The notes: generated by a model not told the origin, from the sequence alone. Positions 1 through 6,069 are shown, counted from the stretch's first letter. The stretch is DNA of 11,684 nt from Bacillota bacterium (GCA_021837545.1 JAKBFR010000073.1:1-11684), one strand, 5' to 3'. A program made the numbers and translations.

Positions 1-90
1 ACTCCATACTAATCATCTTATCTGTATATTTGATTAAACTTTTAATCGGCTTGTTTTTATGTTATAATATTTCTCTAAATATACTTTTAA
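1..90 (-). promoter_or_regulatory. Possible promoter and leader of a minus-strand gene beyond the left edge
   Basis: On the minus strand a TTAAAA (85-90), 18-bp spacer, TATAAC (61-66) arrangement resembles a weak sigma-A promoter. Downstream of it lies a short inverted repeat, GATTAAA-CT-TTTAATC (32-47). A GGAG sequence at 2-5 could be the ribosome binding site of a gene whose start codon lies outside the window. No coding frame ends here, so the stretch reads as an intergenic leader. A downstream member of the sugar PTS cluster, such as a IIB or phospho-beta-glucosidase gene, would be the natural guess, but nothing in the window shows it. Confidence 0.3.
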
Positions 91-102
91 CTATTTGGGA
101 AG

Positions 103-138
103 TATGATGTGCGAAATATGTCCATTTCACACATCATA
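103..138. terminator. Hairpin immediately after the PTS IIA gene
   Basis: Arms TATGATGTGCGAAAT (103-117) and ATTTCACACATCATA (124-138) form a 15-bp stem with a 6-nt loop. One pair is G-U if read as minus-strand RNA and a C-A mismatch if read as plus-strand RNA. It begins four bases after the IIA stop codon. The T-run flanks it on the plus-strand side (139-149), while the minus-strand 3' flank is CTTCCC. As a minus-strand terminator it is therefore atypical. It may be an mRNA-stabilising or partial-termination hairpin between IIA and the next gene, or a terminator for plus-strand transcription entering from the left. Confidence 0.55.
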
Positions 139-142
139 TTTT

Positions 143-454
143 TTATTTACTGAAGTCTTTTCTTAAATCTATAATTTCTTCAGCTAACTGTTTTACAGTT
201 ATACCTGTCATTAAATGATCTTGTGCATGAATTAATAATAAGCTAATTACACTTGTATTTCCGTCTGCTTCCATGGTTAAAAGTTCCGTTTGTACATGAT
301 GTGCTTCTTCAAATTCGTGACTTGATAATTTCAATAACTCTTCTGCCTTTTCAAAATCCTTTTCTTTTGCTGCTCTAATTGCTTCAAATGCATAACTTCT
401 TCCATCACCACTATGAGTTATTAAAAGAAATGCTTTTTGTTCTAAATCTTCCAT
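143..454 (-). CDS. PTS lactose/cellobiose-family IIA component
   Basis: This 103-residue protein has the usual length and all-helical character of the Lac-family IIA domain (LicA/ChbA/LacF type). It is a cytosolic trimeric phosphocarrier that passes phosphate from HPr to IIB during uptake of cellobiose, chitobiose or lactose. The signature HAQDHLM is visible at residues 76-82. His76 corresponds to the phosphorylated histidine and Asp79 to the metal-binding aspartate of the trimer core. The start is supported by AAAGGAG ten bases upstream. The gene lies 37 bp downstream of the IIC gene in the same orientation, so the two are almost certainly cotranscribed. The substrate cannot be read from IIA; a beta-glucoside is likely from the IIC neighbour. 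Confidence 0.95.
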   Translation of the reverse strand: MEDLEQKAFLLITHSGDGRSYAFEAIRAAKEKDFEKAEELLKLSSHEFEEAHHVQTELLTMEADGNTSVISLLLIHAQDHLMTGITVKQLAEEIIDLRKDFSK

Positions 455-491
455 AATAAAAATTCTCCTTTTCTATTTAGCTTTTGTATGA

Positions 492-1820
492 TTAATACTC
501 AATTTCAGGATTTTCTGCTTCTTGTTGCAACAAAGTATTATCCCAAGCTTTTAAAAATGGCCAATAAATTAATGCAGAAACTAGTATATTTACACCTTGT
601 AAAATTACAGCTCTCCAGTCTCCATTTGTAGCTAAGAATCCTGAGAAGAATGAAGGTACAGTCCATGGAACCGCGATTCCAGCTGGATAGCTAACTAATC
701 CCATAGCCATTGATATATACGTAATTGATCCTATAGCAAGAGGTGCTAAAATAAATGGTATCATCATTATTGGATTCATAACTATCGGAATACCAAATAT
801 TATTGGTTCAGAAATATTAAATATAGCTGGTGCAAGAGCTAACCTACCAATTGCTTTATTTTGTTTTGATTTTGCAATTAGTAATATACATATAATTAAT
901 CCTATTGTTGCACCACATCCACCTACACTATTAACAAAGTTATCATAAAATTGTAATGTTACTATATTAGGTAATTGATGTCCTGCTTCTAATGCTGCAC
1001 GGTTTTGATCCATTGCTGGTAGTAATATAGAATCCATAACCCCAAATACTACACGTGTTCCATGTATTCCCAATGTCCAGAAGAAGCTATAAAGTGAAAC
1101 TGTTGCAAACATACCACCGAAAGATAATCCCACTAACGCTAATGGCAATCCTACGAATTTAGTAATAAATGCAAATACTGTTTGGTAAGAAGTACTTTCA
1201 AATCCCAATCGAATTAAGAAAAATACAACTATTATAATAAGACCAGGCACTATTGCTGTAAAAGACTTTGCAACTGCTGGTGGTACTGATTCAGGCATTT
1301 TAACTGTCCAATTCTTTTTAACTACAAATATAAATATTTCTGTAGCTACAAATGCTGTTAATATAGCAACTATTAATCCACCTGCTGATAAATTAGCTGT
1401 TGGCAAAACTTTTCCTAAATCTAACTTATCACCGTTTTGTAAGGTCACACTTACGGTTTGTACAGGAATTAATATTAAAAATGCTGCAAGTGACAGCGCT
1501 CCCGCAGATAATCCATCTACTTCTTTATCTTTTGCTAATTGATATGAAATAGATATGACTGCAAGCATGGCAACGATATCAAAAGTTACACGAATAGGAT
1601 ATAATAGTTTAGCCGTAAATCCAGCTCCAAATATACCGTTTACAAAATCTACATAACCCGGAATTGGAAAGTTTGCTAAAATCATAAATATAGATCCTAT
1701 TATTATTAGTGGCATTGTTATTGCTAAACCATCACGTAAAGCTCTAATGTGTCTTTGTGCTGCAATCTTACCTGCAACAGGCATTGCTTTTTCTTCTAAG
1801 AAAGAAATAAATCCATTCAT
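492..1820 (-). CDS. celB: PTS cellobiose/oligo-beta-glucoside-type IIC permease
   Basis: This 442-residue polytopic membrane protein is the transport subunit of a Lac-family (EIIC, PF02378) phosphotransferase system. Length and sequence match CelB/ChbC/LicC permeases. Many hydrophobic segments are evident, starting near residues 33-50. The substrate-binding landmarks are present: WTLGIHG, with His253, and NISEPIIFGIP, with Glu338. By family alignment these correspond to the histidine and glutamate that contact the sugar in the ChbC structure. An AGGAGG site lies six bases before the ATG. It is the first gene of the minus-strand transcript, with IIA behind it. Expression probably starts at a TTGAAA-17-TATAAT promoter covered by a palindrome next to the divergent RpiR regulator. 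No IIB domain is fused to it. Exact substrate is inferred, not shown. Confidence 0.93.
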   Translation of the reverse strand: MNGFISFLEEKAMPVAGKIAAQRHIRALRDGLAITMPLIIIGSIFMILANFPIPGYVDFVNGIFGAGFTAKLLYPIRVTFDIVAMLAVISISYQLAKDKEVDGLSAGALSLAAFLILIPVQTVSVTLQNGDKLDLGKVLPTANLSAGGLIVAILTAFVATEIFIFVVKKNWTVKMPESVPPAVAKSFTAIVPGLIIIVVFFLIRLGFESTSYQTVFAFITKFVGLPLALVGLSFGGMFATVSLYSFFWTLGIHGTRVVFGVMDSILLPAMDQNRAALEAGHQLPNIVTLQFYDNFVNSVGGCGATIGLIICILLIAKSKQNKAIGRLALAPAIFNISEPIIFGIPIVMNPIMMIPFILAPLAIGSITYISMAMGLVSYPAGIAVPWTVPSFFSGFLATNGDWRAVILQGVNILVSALIYWPFLKAWDNTLLQQEAENPEIEY

Positions 1821-1845
1821 AATTGTACCTCCTAAAATAATTCAG

Positions 1846-1859
1846 TTTAAATGTTTACA
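1846..1859 (-). promoter_or_regulatory. Possible cre (CcpA) site in the PTS leader
   Basis: Read on the minus strand the sequence is TGTAAACATTTAAA, which fits the cre consensus TGWAARCGYTWNCW at 12 of 14 positions. It deviates at the central G and at the penultimate C. It lies about 50 bases downstream of the predicted transcription start and upstream of the celB ribosome binding site, where CcpA would act as a roadblock. Catabolite repression of a beta-glucoside PTS is expected in Firmicutes, but in such AT-rich DNA the match could be chance. Confidence 0.35.
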
Positions 1860-1915
1860 ATAATGATATCAATCACTTTCGGCCGCTAAATGTATTATTC
1901 ATTATCTTAATTTAG

Positions 1916-1944
1916 ATTATACTACATATGAAATAAAATTTCAA
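1916..1944 (-). promoter_or_regulatory. Promoter of the celB-IIA transcript
   Basis: On the minus strand there is a TTGAAA -35 (1939-1944), exactly 17 bp of spacer, and a perfect TATAAT -10 (1916-1921). Transcription should start near 1909, giving a leader of about 90 bases before celB. The left 15-bp palindrome (1929-1943) covers most of the -35 element and half the spacer, so a bound repressor would block RNA polymerase. Confidence 0.8.
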
Positions 1945-1965
1945 TACTTGAAATTTTATTTCATA
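1927..1965. promoter_or_regulatory. Double palindromic operator between celB and the RpiR regulator
   Basis: Two 18-bp arms, TATGAAATAAAATTTCAA and its exact complement, are separated by TAC, giving a perfect 39-bp palindrome. Each arm contains its own perfect palindrome: TGAAAT-AAA-ATTTCA at 1929-1943 and TGAAAT-TTT-ATTTCA at 1949-1963. Their centres (1936 and 1956) are 20 bp apart, about two helical turns. The site lies between the divergent genes and overlaps the celB promoter. RpiR-type regulators commonly bind TGAAA...TTTCA-like sites in their own promoter regions, so binding by the adjacent regulator is the simplest reading. Confidence 0.8.
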
Positions 1966-1989
1966 AACTTTTTTTAAATCCATTTTTTA

Positions 1990-1998
1990 TGATATAAT
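1990..1998 (+). promoter_or_regulatory. Extended -10 promoter of the RpiR regulator
   Basis: TGA-TATAAT (TGnTATAAT, extended -10) with the consensus TATAAT at 1993-1998. The -35 position holds only a T-run (1970-1975), which is tolerable for an extended -10 promoter. The right palindrome ends 27 bp upstream of TATAAT, so the regulator could autoregulate from there. Confidence 0.65.
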
Positions 1999-2008
1999 AA
2001 ACTAGTTG

Positions 2009-2041
2009 TTCTAAATAGTATTTCCAAAATACTATTTAGAA
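2009..2041 (+). promoter_or_regulatory. Perfect hairpin in the leader of the RpiR regulator
   Basis: Arms TTCTAAATAGTATTT (2009-2023) and AAATACTATTTAGAA (2027-2041) pair perfectly over 15 bp around a CCA loop. The hairpin lies between the TATAAT element and the GGAG at 2053-2056. No T-run follows, so it is not an ordinary terminator. It could be a 5' mRNA-stabilising hairpin, modulate ribosome access, or be a DNA operator. Confidence 0.6.
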
Positions 2042-2052
2042 ATTAGTAGAAT

Positions 2053-2056
2053 GGAG
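2053..2056 (+). promoter_or_regulatory. Ribosome binding site supporting a TTG start
   Basis: GGAG lies ten bases before the TTG at 2067. The ATG overlapping this site (2051) opens a frame that stops at once, and no in-frame ATG lies near the conserved N-terminus, so TTG is the likely start of the regulator. Confidence 0.6.
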
Positions 2057-2066
2057 TTGTATTTAA

Positions 2067-2921
2067 TTGCAAAATAGTTGTTTATCACAAATTAATAATA
2101 GATATGACACTTTTAGCTCAAAGGAACGTATTATTGCTGATTTTATTTTAAAAGATCCAACAAAGGTGTTATATTATACAATTGAAGATTTTTCAACTGA
2201 GCTTAGTATATCTGAAGCAACAGTATTTAGATTTGTAAAAAAACTCGGTTATGAAGGATATCAATATTTTAAAGTATCATTGGCTAGTGAAGTAACAAAA
2301 ACATCATCTAACAATACAAAAGATAATATTAATGATTCATCGAATTCATATAAATATATTGTTACTTCATACGTTAATAATCTTGAAGAAACAGCCGCTA
2401 ATATAGATATTACTTTATTAAATAAAGTAGTAAAAACTATATCTGCTTCAAAAAGAATAGCCTTTTTCGGATTAGGTTCATCTGGTGAGTTAGCTTTAAA
2501 TGCATATAACAAGTTTATTGATACTGGTTTACTTTGCCATTTTAATAGTGACTATCACATGCAACTAAAATTGACATCCCAGTTAAATTGTGATGACTTA
2601 GCTATAGTTTTTTCTAATTCTGGTATGAATAGAGATACTTTTTCATTAGTAGATAGTTTAAAAGAAAATAGTGTACCTATCGTAGGATTATCTAGTAATC
2701 CAAATTCGCCTTTTGCAAAAATGGTTAATGAATTTATATATACTTATCCTATCAATCCAAAAACAGTGGTTGAAAAACTTTCGTCCTACATTTCGCAACT
2801 TACTATTATAGACTATTTGTATCTTAAAATACTTGCAGATGGTAAACATATAGATGCGAATCTTATGAAACAAAATAAAACTATACAAAGTAGAAAATAT
2901 AGTTCTGAAGAAAAACAGTAG
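2067..2921 (+). CDS. RpiR/MurR-family transcriptional regulator (HTH plus SIS domain)
   Basis: This 284-residue protein has the two-domain layout and usual length of RpiR/MurR regulators. The N-terminal HTH_6 domain covers about residues 5-80. Its helix-turn-helix is around 38-60 (TIEDFSTELSISEATVFRF, then VKKLGYEG). The C-terminal SIS domain (about 125-250) binds sugar phosphates. Its phosphosugar loops are visible as GLGSSG (135-140) and SNSGMNRDT (183-191). It starts at TTG with GGAG ten bases upstream. It is divergent from the PTS permease gene and separated from it by a double palindrome, so it most likely senses the phosphorylated PTS sugar and controls celB and IIA. Whether it represses or activates is not shown; overlap of the palindrome with the celB -35 favours repression. 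Confidence 0.93.
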   Translation: MQNSCLSQINNRYDTFSSKERIIADFILKDPTKVLYYTIEDFSTELSISEATVFRFVKKLGYEGYQYFKVSLASEVTKTSSNNTKDNINDSSNSYKYIVTSYVNNLEETAANIDITLLNKVVKTISASKRIAFFGLGSSGELALNAYNKFIDTGLLCHFNSDYHMQLKLTSQLNCDDLAIVFSNSGMNRDTFSLVDSLKENSVPIVGLSSNPNSPFAKMVNEFIYTYPINPKTVVEKLSSYISQLTIIDYLYLKILADGKHIDANLMKQNKTIQSRKYSSEEKQ

Positions 2922-2952
2922 ATATTAACAGTTTTACTTAAGGATAATTTAT

Positions 2953-2984
2953 AAAACCGAATCTAAAATATTGGATTCGGTTTT
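2953..2984. terminator. Bidirectional terminator between the convergent regulator and dehydratase
   Basis: AAAACCGAATC (2953-2963) and GATTCGGTTTT (2974-2984) form a perfect 11-bp stem with a 10-nt loop. T-runs result on both strands. It lies 31 bases after the RpiR stop and about 53 bases after the dehydratase stop, so it can end both convergent transcripts. Confidence 0.88.
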
Positions 2985-3037
2985 GATTTATTCCTATTTT
3001 ATATTAAACTCTACTATGTCATAATTTCAAGTATGGA

Positions 3038-4756
3038 TTATTCCATATATCCACCTTTCATTGGTGAAACTGCAAGTTTAGTATAAATTCCTAGCACACC
3101 CTTTGTAAACTTAGGTTTAGGTTTTACCCATCTCGCTTTTCTTATCTTTAATATTTCTTCAACTTCTTCTGCTGATTTTTCAATTCCCATAACACCAATT
3201 ATATCTATTGTTCTTGCTGGTATATCCACTTTTATTAAATCTCCATTTTCCACTAGTGCTATAGGACCGCCTTCATAAGCTTCTGGAGAAACATGCCCTA
3301 TTGCTGGACCTCTAGTCGCTCCAGAAAATCTTCCATCAGTTATTAAAGCAATCGATTCAACTAATTCAGGGTCAGATGCTATAGCTTCAGTTGTATAAAA
3401 CATTTCTGGCATACCAGAACCCCTTGGCCCTTCATATCTTATAAAAACTGCATCGCCTGGATTAACTGTTCTTTTAATTACTGCTTCATATGCATCTTCT
3501 TCGCAATCAAAAGTTTTTGCGACAAGCACAACCTGCATTAATTTTTCAGAAACTGCAGCGTGTTTTACAACAGCACCTTCTGGTGCTAGATTTCCTTTAA
3601 GTACTGCTATAGCTCCCTGTTCTTTTATTGGATTTCTTTTTGTTTTTATTATATCTTCCTTCTTGACCTCAAGTGCTTCTAGATATTTGTAGCATTTTTC
3701 ATAAAATCCATTTTTCTTAAGTTCTTCTAAATTTTCACCAAGAGTTTTTCCTGTTACAGTCATGACATCTAAGTGCAAAAACTCTTTAATTTCTTCCATT
3801 ATTGCAGGTACTCCACCAGCATACCAGAAATAATTCCCTGGATAAAAACCGCTTGGCCTAATATTTAATATAAATGGTATCTTTCTATGAATTTCATCAA
3901 ACATATCTGGTTTTATTTCTAATCCCATTTCATGCGCTATTGCTGGTATATGAATTAGACTATTGCTTGATCCAGCAATAGCTGCATGTACCATAATTGC
4001 ATTTTCAAAAGACTTCATCGTTAATATTTCTGAAGGTCTTAGTTTTTCTATTCCAATTCTTAACGCTTGTCTTCCTGCTTCTTTAGCTACTTCTTTTAGT
4101 TCTTTTGTTGTTGCTGGCATTAATGCAGTTCCTGGCAATGCTAATCCTAAAGCTTCTGCCATTACTTGCATTGTAGATGCAGTTCCCATAAATGAACAAG
4201 CCCCACAGCTTGGACAAGCATTATGCTTATAATATGTGTATTCTTCGTCAGTTATCTCGCCTTTTTGATTCATTGCACTATATTTACCTATTTGCTCTAA
4301 TGTCAACATATTAGGTCCAGCATTCATTATCCCCCCTGGAACAACTATTGCTGGCATATTCATTCTTGCAATTGCCATTAAGTGAGCTGGCATTGATTTA
4401 TCACAACTAGTTATAAATACCCCTGCATCATAAGGTGTTGCTTCGGTTTGAATTTCTATCATATTAGCAATCATGTCTCTAGATACTAGTGAATAGTTCA
4501 TTCCGTCATGCCCTTGGGATTCTCCATCACACATATCTGTAACAAAAAATTTTGCAGGTCGTCCACCTTCTTCATAAACGCCTTTAAAAGCTTCATCTAC
4601 CAAAACATCAAGATGTGCACTCCCTGGATGACTATGCCCAAAAGAACTTTGAATTATTATTTGTGGTTTACTTAAATCCTCAATTTTCCAACCAGCACCA
4701 ATTCTTAATGAATCTATTTCTGGCGCTTTTTCTCTTATTTCTTGACTTCTTAACAT
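3038..4756 (-). CDS. IlvD/Edd-superfamily dehydratase, probably a sugar-acid dehydratase
   Basis: This 572-residue protein belongs to the iron-sulfur-dependent dehydratases that convert 2,3-dihydroxy acids to 2-keto acids. Family landmarks are TDMCDGESQGH (73-83), SCDKSMPAHLMA (117-128), CPSCGACSFMGTAST (181-195), GNLAPEGAVVK and ITDGRFSGATRG, with Ser478 as the likely base. The PCN cysteine of IlvD is absent: the equivalent stretch reads HPGSAHL (43-49). Instead Cys76 sits in an MCDG motif as in 6-phosphogluconate dehydratase (Edd), with Cys118 and Cys187 as the other likely cluster ligands. The protein thus looks intermediate between IlvD and Edd. No other branched-chain amino acid gene is nearby, and a GntR/FadR-type regulator with two matching operators controls it, which favours catabolism of an aldonic or uronic acid. 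GGAGG lies about seven bases before the ATG. An ilvD role cannot be excluded. Confidence 0.85.
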   Translation of the reverse strand: MLRSQEIREKAPEIDSLRIGAGWKIEDLSKPQIIIQSSFGHSHPGSAHLDVLVDEAFKGVYEEGGRPAKFFVTDMCDGESQGHDGMNYSLVSRDMIANMIEIQTEATPYDAGVFITSCDKSMPAHLMAIARMNMPAIVVPGGIMNAGPNMLTLEQIGKYSAMNQKGEITDEEYTYYKHNACPSCGACSFMGTASTMQVMAEALGLALPGTALMPATTKELKEVAKEAGRQALRIGIEKLRPSEILTMKSFENAIMVHAAIAGSSNSLIHIPAIAHEMGLEIKPDMFDEIHRKIPFILNIRPSGFYPGNYFWYAGGVPAIMEEIKEFLHLDVMTVTGKTLGENLEELKKNGFYEKCYKYLEALEVKKEDIIKTKRNPIKEQGAIAVLKGNLAPEGAVVKHAAVSEKLMQVVLVAKTFDCEEDAYEAVIKRTVNPGDAVFIRYEGPRGSGMPEMFYTTEAIASDPELVESIALITDGRFSGATRGPAIGHVSPEAYEGGPIALVENGDLIKVDIPARTIDIIGVMGIEKSAEEVEEILKIRKARWVKPKPKFTKGVLGIYTKLAVSPMKGGYME

Positions 4757-4776
4757 TATATTTCCTCCGTTCCTAC

Positions 4777-4787
4777 TTGTATTACAA
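4777..4787. promoter_or_regulatory. GntR operator O1 (dehydratase leader)
   Basis: TTGTATTACAA is a perfect palindrome around a central T and fits the FadR-subfamily pattern TNGTNNNACNA at every fixed position. It lies 21 bp upstream of the dehydratase start codon and downstream of the likely -10 element (4808-4813), so a bound regulator would obstruct transcription. Confidence 0.7.
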
Positions 4788-4807
4788 ATTTAATCTTTTT
4801 TATATAA

Positions 4808-4813
4808 ATTATA
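4808..4813 (-). promoter_or_regulatory. Candidate -10 element of the dehydratase promoter
   Basis: On the minus strand this is a consensus TATAAT. The hexamer 17 bp upstream (4831-4836) is a poor -35, so the promoter may need an activator or may lie elsewhere in 4790-4890. If correct, transcription starts near 4801, between the two TTGTATTACAA sites. Confidence 0.4.
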
Positions 4814-4845
4814 TATTGAAAAGGTTTTTTTATAATTTAAGCTTA

Positions 4846-4862
4846 AAGTTGTATTACAACTT
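4846..4862. promoter_or_regulatory. GntR operator O2 (upstream of the dehydratase promoter)
   Basis: AAGTTGTATTACAACTT is a perfect 17-bp palindrome around a central T. It contains the same 11-bp core, TTGTATTACAA (4849-4859), found at 4777-4787, exactly 72 bp away. The core matches the FadR-type GntR operator pattern. The adjacent regulator gene at 4979-5659 is the obvious binder. Confidence 0.75.
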
Positions 4863-4935
4863 ATAAATATATGTTATCATGTAAAGCTTATTAAATCAAT
4901 AATGTTTTGTAAGTTAAAATTAAATTTTATAACAA

Positions 4936-4973
4936 AAAAGTGCCATCGCATCTTTAATCACAATAGCACTTTT
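4936..4973 (-). terminator. Terminator of the GntR regulator gene
   Basis: As minus-strand RNA, AAAAGTGCTAT and ATGGCACTTTT form an 11-bp stem with one G-U pair and a 16-nt loop, followed by further Ts. On the plus strand the same position is a C-A mismatch, so it is better formed on the minus strand. It begins six bases after the GntR stop codon and separates the regulator from the dehydratase. Confidence 0.82.
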
Positions 4974-4978
4974 ATTTA

Positions 4979-5659
4979 TTATTTTTCAATTCGAGATTCT
5001 AATTCTCTAATTGTCCTTTCAATATGTCTTCTTATAAAGATAACTGAAAGTTCTTCATCTCCATCTTTTATAGCATCTAATATATATTTATGTTCTTTCA
5101 CCCCACCTGATGGGCCCAATGTTTTATATAAATTTTTTTGATGATATGACAATAAGTCATTTAATATTTCAAATACCTTTATTACTAATGAATTTCCTCC
5201 TCCTCTAGCTATAATTCTATGAAATTCAAGGTCCTTCTCTGTAAACCTATCCATATAATCTATTGATTTAAGCATTTCCTCATAACATTCTTCTAGTTGT
5301 TTTATAATTAATTCATCACATTTTAATGCACATAACCTTACACTTTCAACTTCAACCATTAATCTATACTGTAAAATATCAATATAGTCACTCTTTTCTA
5401 ATGTAATCATAGGTATCAAACTATTTAAATAAACAGAAGCATTTAATTCACTAACAAAAGTCCCACCACCTTGTTTCTTTGTTAATACATTTAAAGCCAC
5501 CATTTTTTCTATTGCCTCTCTAACTGATACTCTACTTATTCCAAATTCTTTAACAAGCTGTGGTTCTGACATTATTTTCATCCCAGGAGTCCATTCTCCA
5601 CTGATAATCTTAGTTTTTATTTTATTAAAAACTACATCGCTTATTCTTTTGTTATCCAT
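4979..5659 (-). CDS. GntR-family regulator, FadR subfamily (FCD domain)
   Basis: This 226-residue protein has the length of FadR/FCD-type GntR regulators. The N-terminal winged helix spans about residues 5-72, with the recognition region SEPQLVKEFGISRVSVREAI (31-50) and the wing KKQGGGTFVSE. The C-terminal FCD domain (about 90-222) has the expected metal-site pattern: Asp143 and His147 in DLEFHRI, His190 in EHKYILDAIKDGD and His212 in RRHIERT. Such domains bind organic acids or sugar acids through a metal ion. AAGGAG lies seven bases before the ATG. The gene lies just upstream of the dehydratase on the same strand, separated by a terminator and a promoter region with two FadR-type operators. 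It most likely controls the dehydratase. No copy of the operator is seen in front of its own gene, so autoregulation is not evident. Confidence 0.9.
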   Translation of the reverse strand: MDNKRISDVVFNKIKTKIISGEWTPGMKIMSEPQLVKEFGISRVSVREAIEKMVALNVLTKKQGGGTFVSELNASVYLNSLIPMITLEKSDYIDILQYRLMVEVESVRLCALKCDELIIKQLEECYEEMLKSIDYMDRFTEKDLEFHRIIARGGGNSLVIKVFEILNDLLSYHQKNLYKTLGPSGGVKEHKYILDAIKDGDEELSVIFIRRHIERTIRELESRIEK

Positions 5660-5670
5660 ACCATAACTCC

Positions 5671-5871
5671 TTAAATATTATTAGTGATAAATTTTTTACT
5701 ATGTATTTTTAAGTCTATCATACTTAAATACGTAGTTTCAAGCCACTCTCTTATTTCATTTCCACTAAATCCTAGCCATTCATCATAAATCACTACTTTT
5801 TTTCCTTGTTTTAGTACTCTATGCATTTTCTTTATACTTTCATTTAGTTTTACTATATGGTGAATGACCAT
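5671..5871 (-). pseudogene. Remnant of a SAM-dependent methyltransferase
   Basis: The 66-residue frame resembles only the middle-to-end part of a class I methyltransferase. MVIHHI followed by MHRVLKQGKKVVIYDEW corresponds to the usual HH...RVLKPGGK-hydrophobic-D segment (about residues 1-33). The SAM-binding motif (GxGxG) and the first half of the fold are missing. In the same frame a stop codon lies three codons before the ATG, and no good ribosome binding site is seen. It is best read as a decayed gene. Its TAA stop abuts the AAGGAG of the GntR gene. It could still be translated as a short leader peptide coupled to GntR, but nothing shows this. Confidence 0.5.
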
Positions 5872-5941
5872 AGATATTGTCTAACGTTTAATTGCTGAAT
5901 AAGATTAATCTTAAGATATTATTAAAATTTATTTAATGCTA

Positions 5942-5971
5942 AAAGCTCATCCCTATTTTGAGATGAGCTTT
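5942..5971. terminator. Orphan hairpin terminator
   Basis: AAAGCTCATC (5942-5951) and GATGAGCTTT (5962-5971) form a perfect 10-bp stem with a 10-nt loop and short T-rich flanks on both strands. No intact gene ends just before it on either strand. It may be a second terminator behind the L,D-transpeptidase or the leftover end of a lost gene. Confidence 0.6.
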
Positions 5972-6034
5972 CTTCTTCCACTCTATTTGCACTTATTAAT
6001 TTTTAATATAAATGACATGCCGCTTATAAAAAAC

Positions 6035-6069
6035 AGGAATAATTTATATATACTCAATAAATTATTCCT
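6035..6069 (-). terminator. Terminator of the L,D-transpeptidase gene
   Basis: AGGAATAATTTAT (6035-6047) and ATAAATTATTCCT (6057-6069) pair perfectly over 13 bp with a 9-nt loop. Read on the minus strand the stem is followed by G and six Ts. It lies about 134 bases after the stop codon of the transpeptidase gene. Confidence 0.8.

Noticed and set aside
3963..4232. Open frame on the plus strand opposite the dehydratase gene
   Set aside because: It lies wholly inside a well-conserved gene, has no ribosome binding site and resembles no protein; it is a shadow frame.
3038..4756. Plain annotation as ilvD of branched-chain amino acid synthesis
   Set aside because: The PCN cysteine is missing, no ilv or leu genes are near, and a FadR-type regulator with matching operators adjoins it. 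Not excluded, but not preferred.
4615..5141. Plus-strand frames across the dehydratase start and the end of the GntR gene
   Set aside because: They are AT-rich translations of promoter and antisense DNA, without family features or ribosome binding sites.
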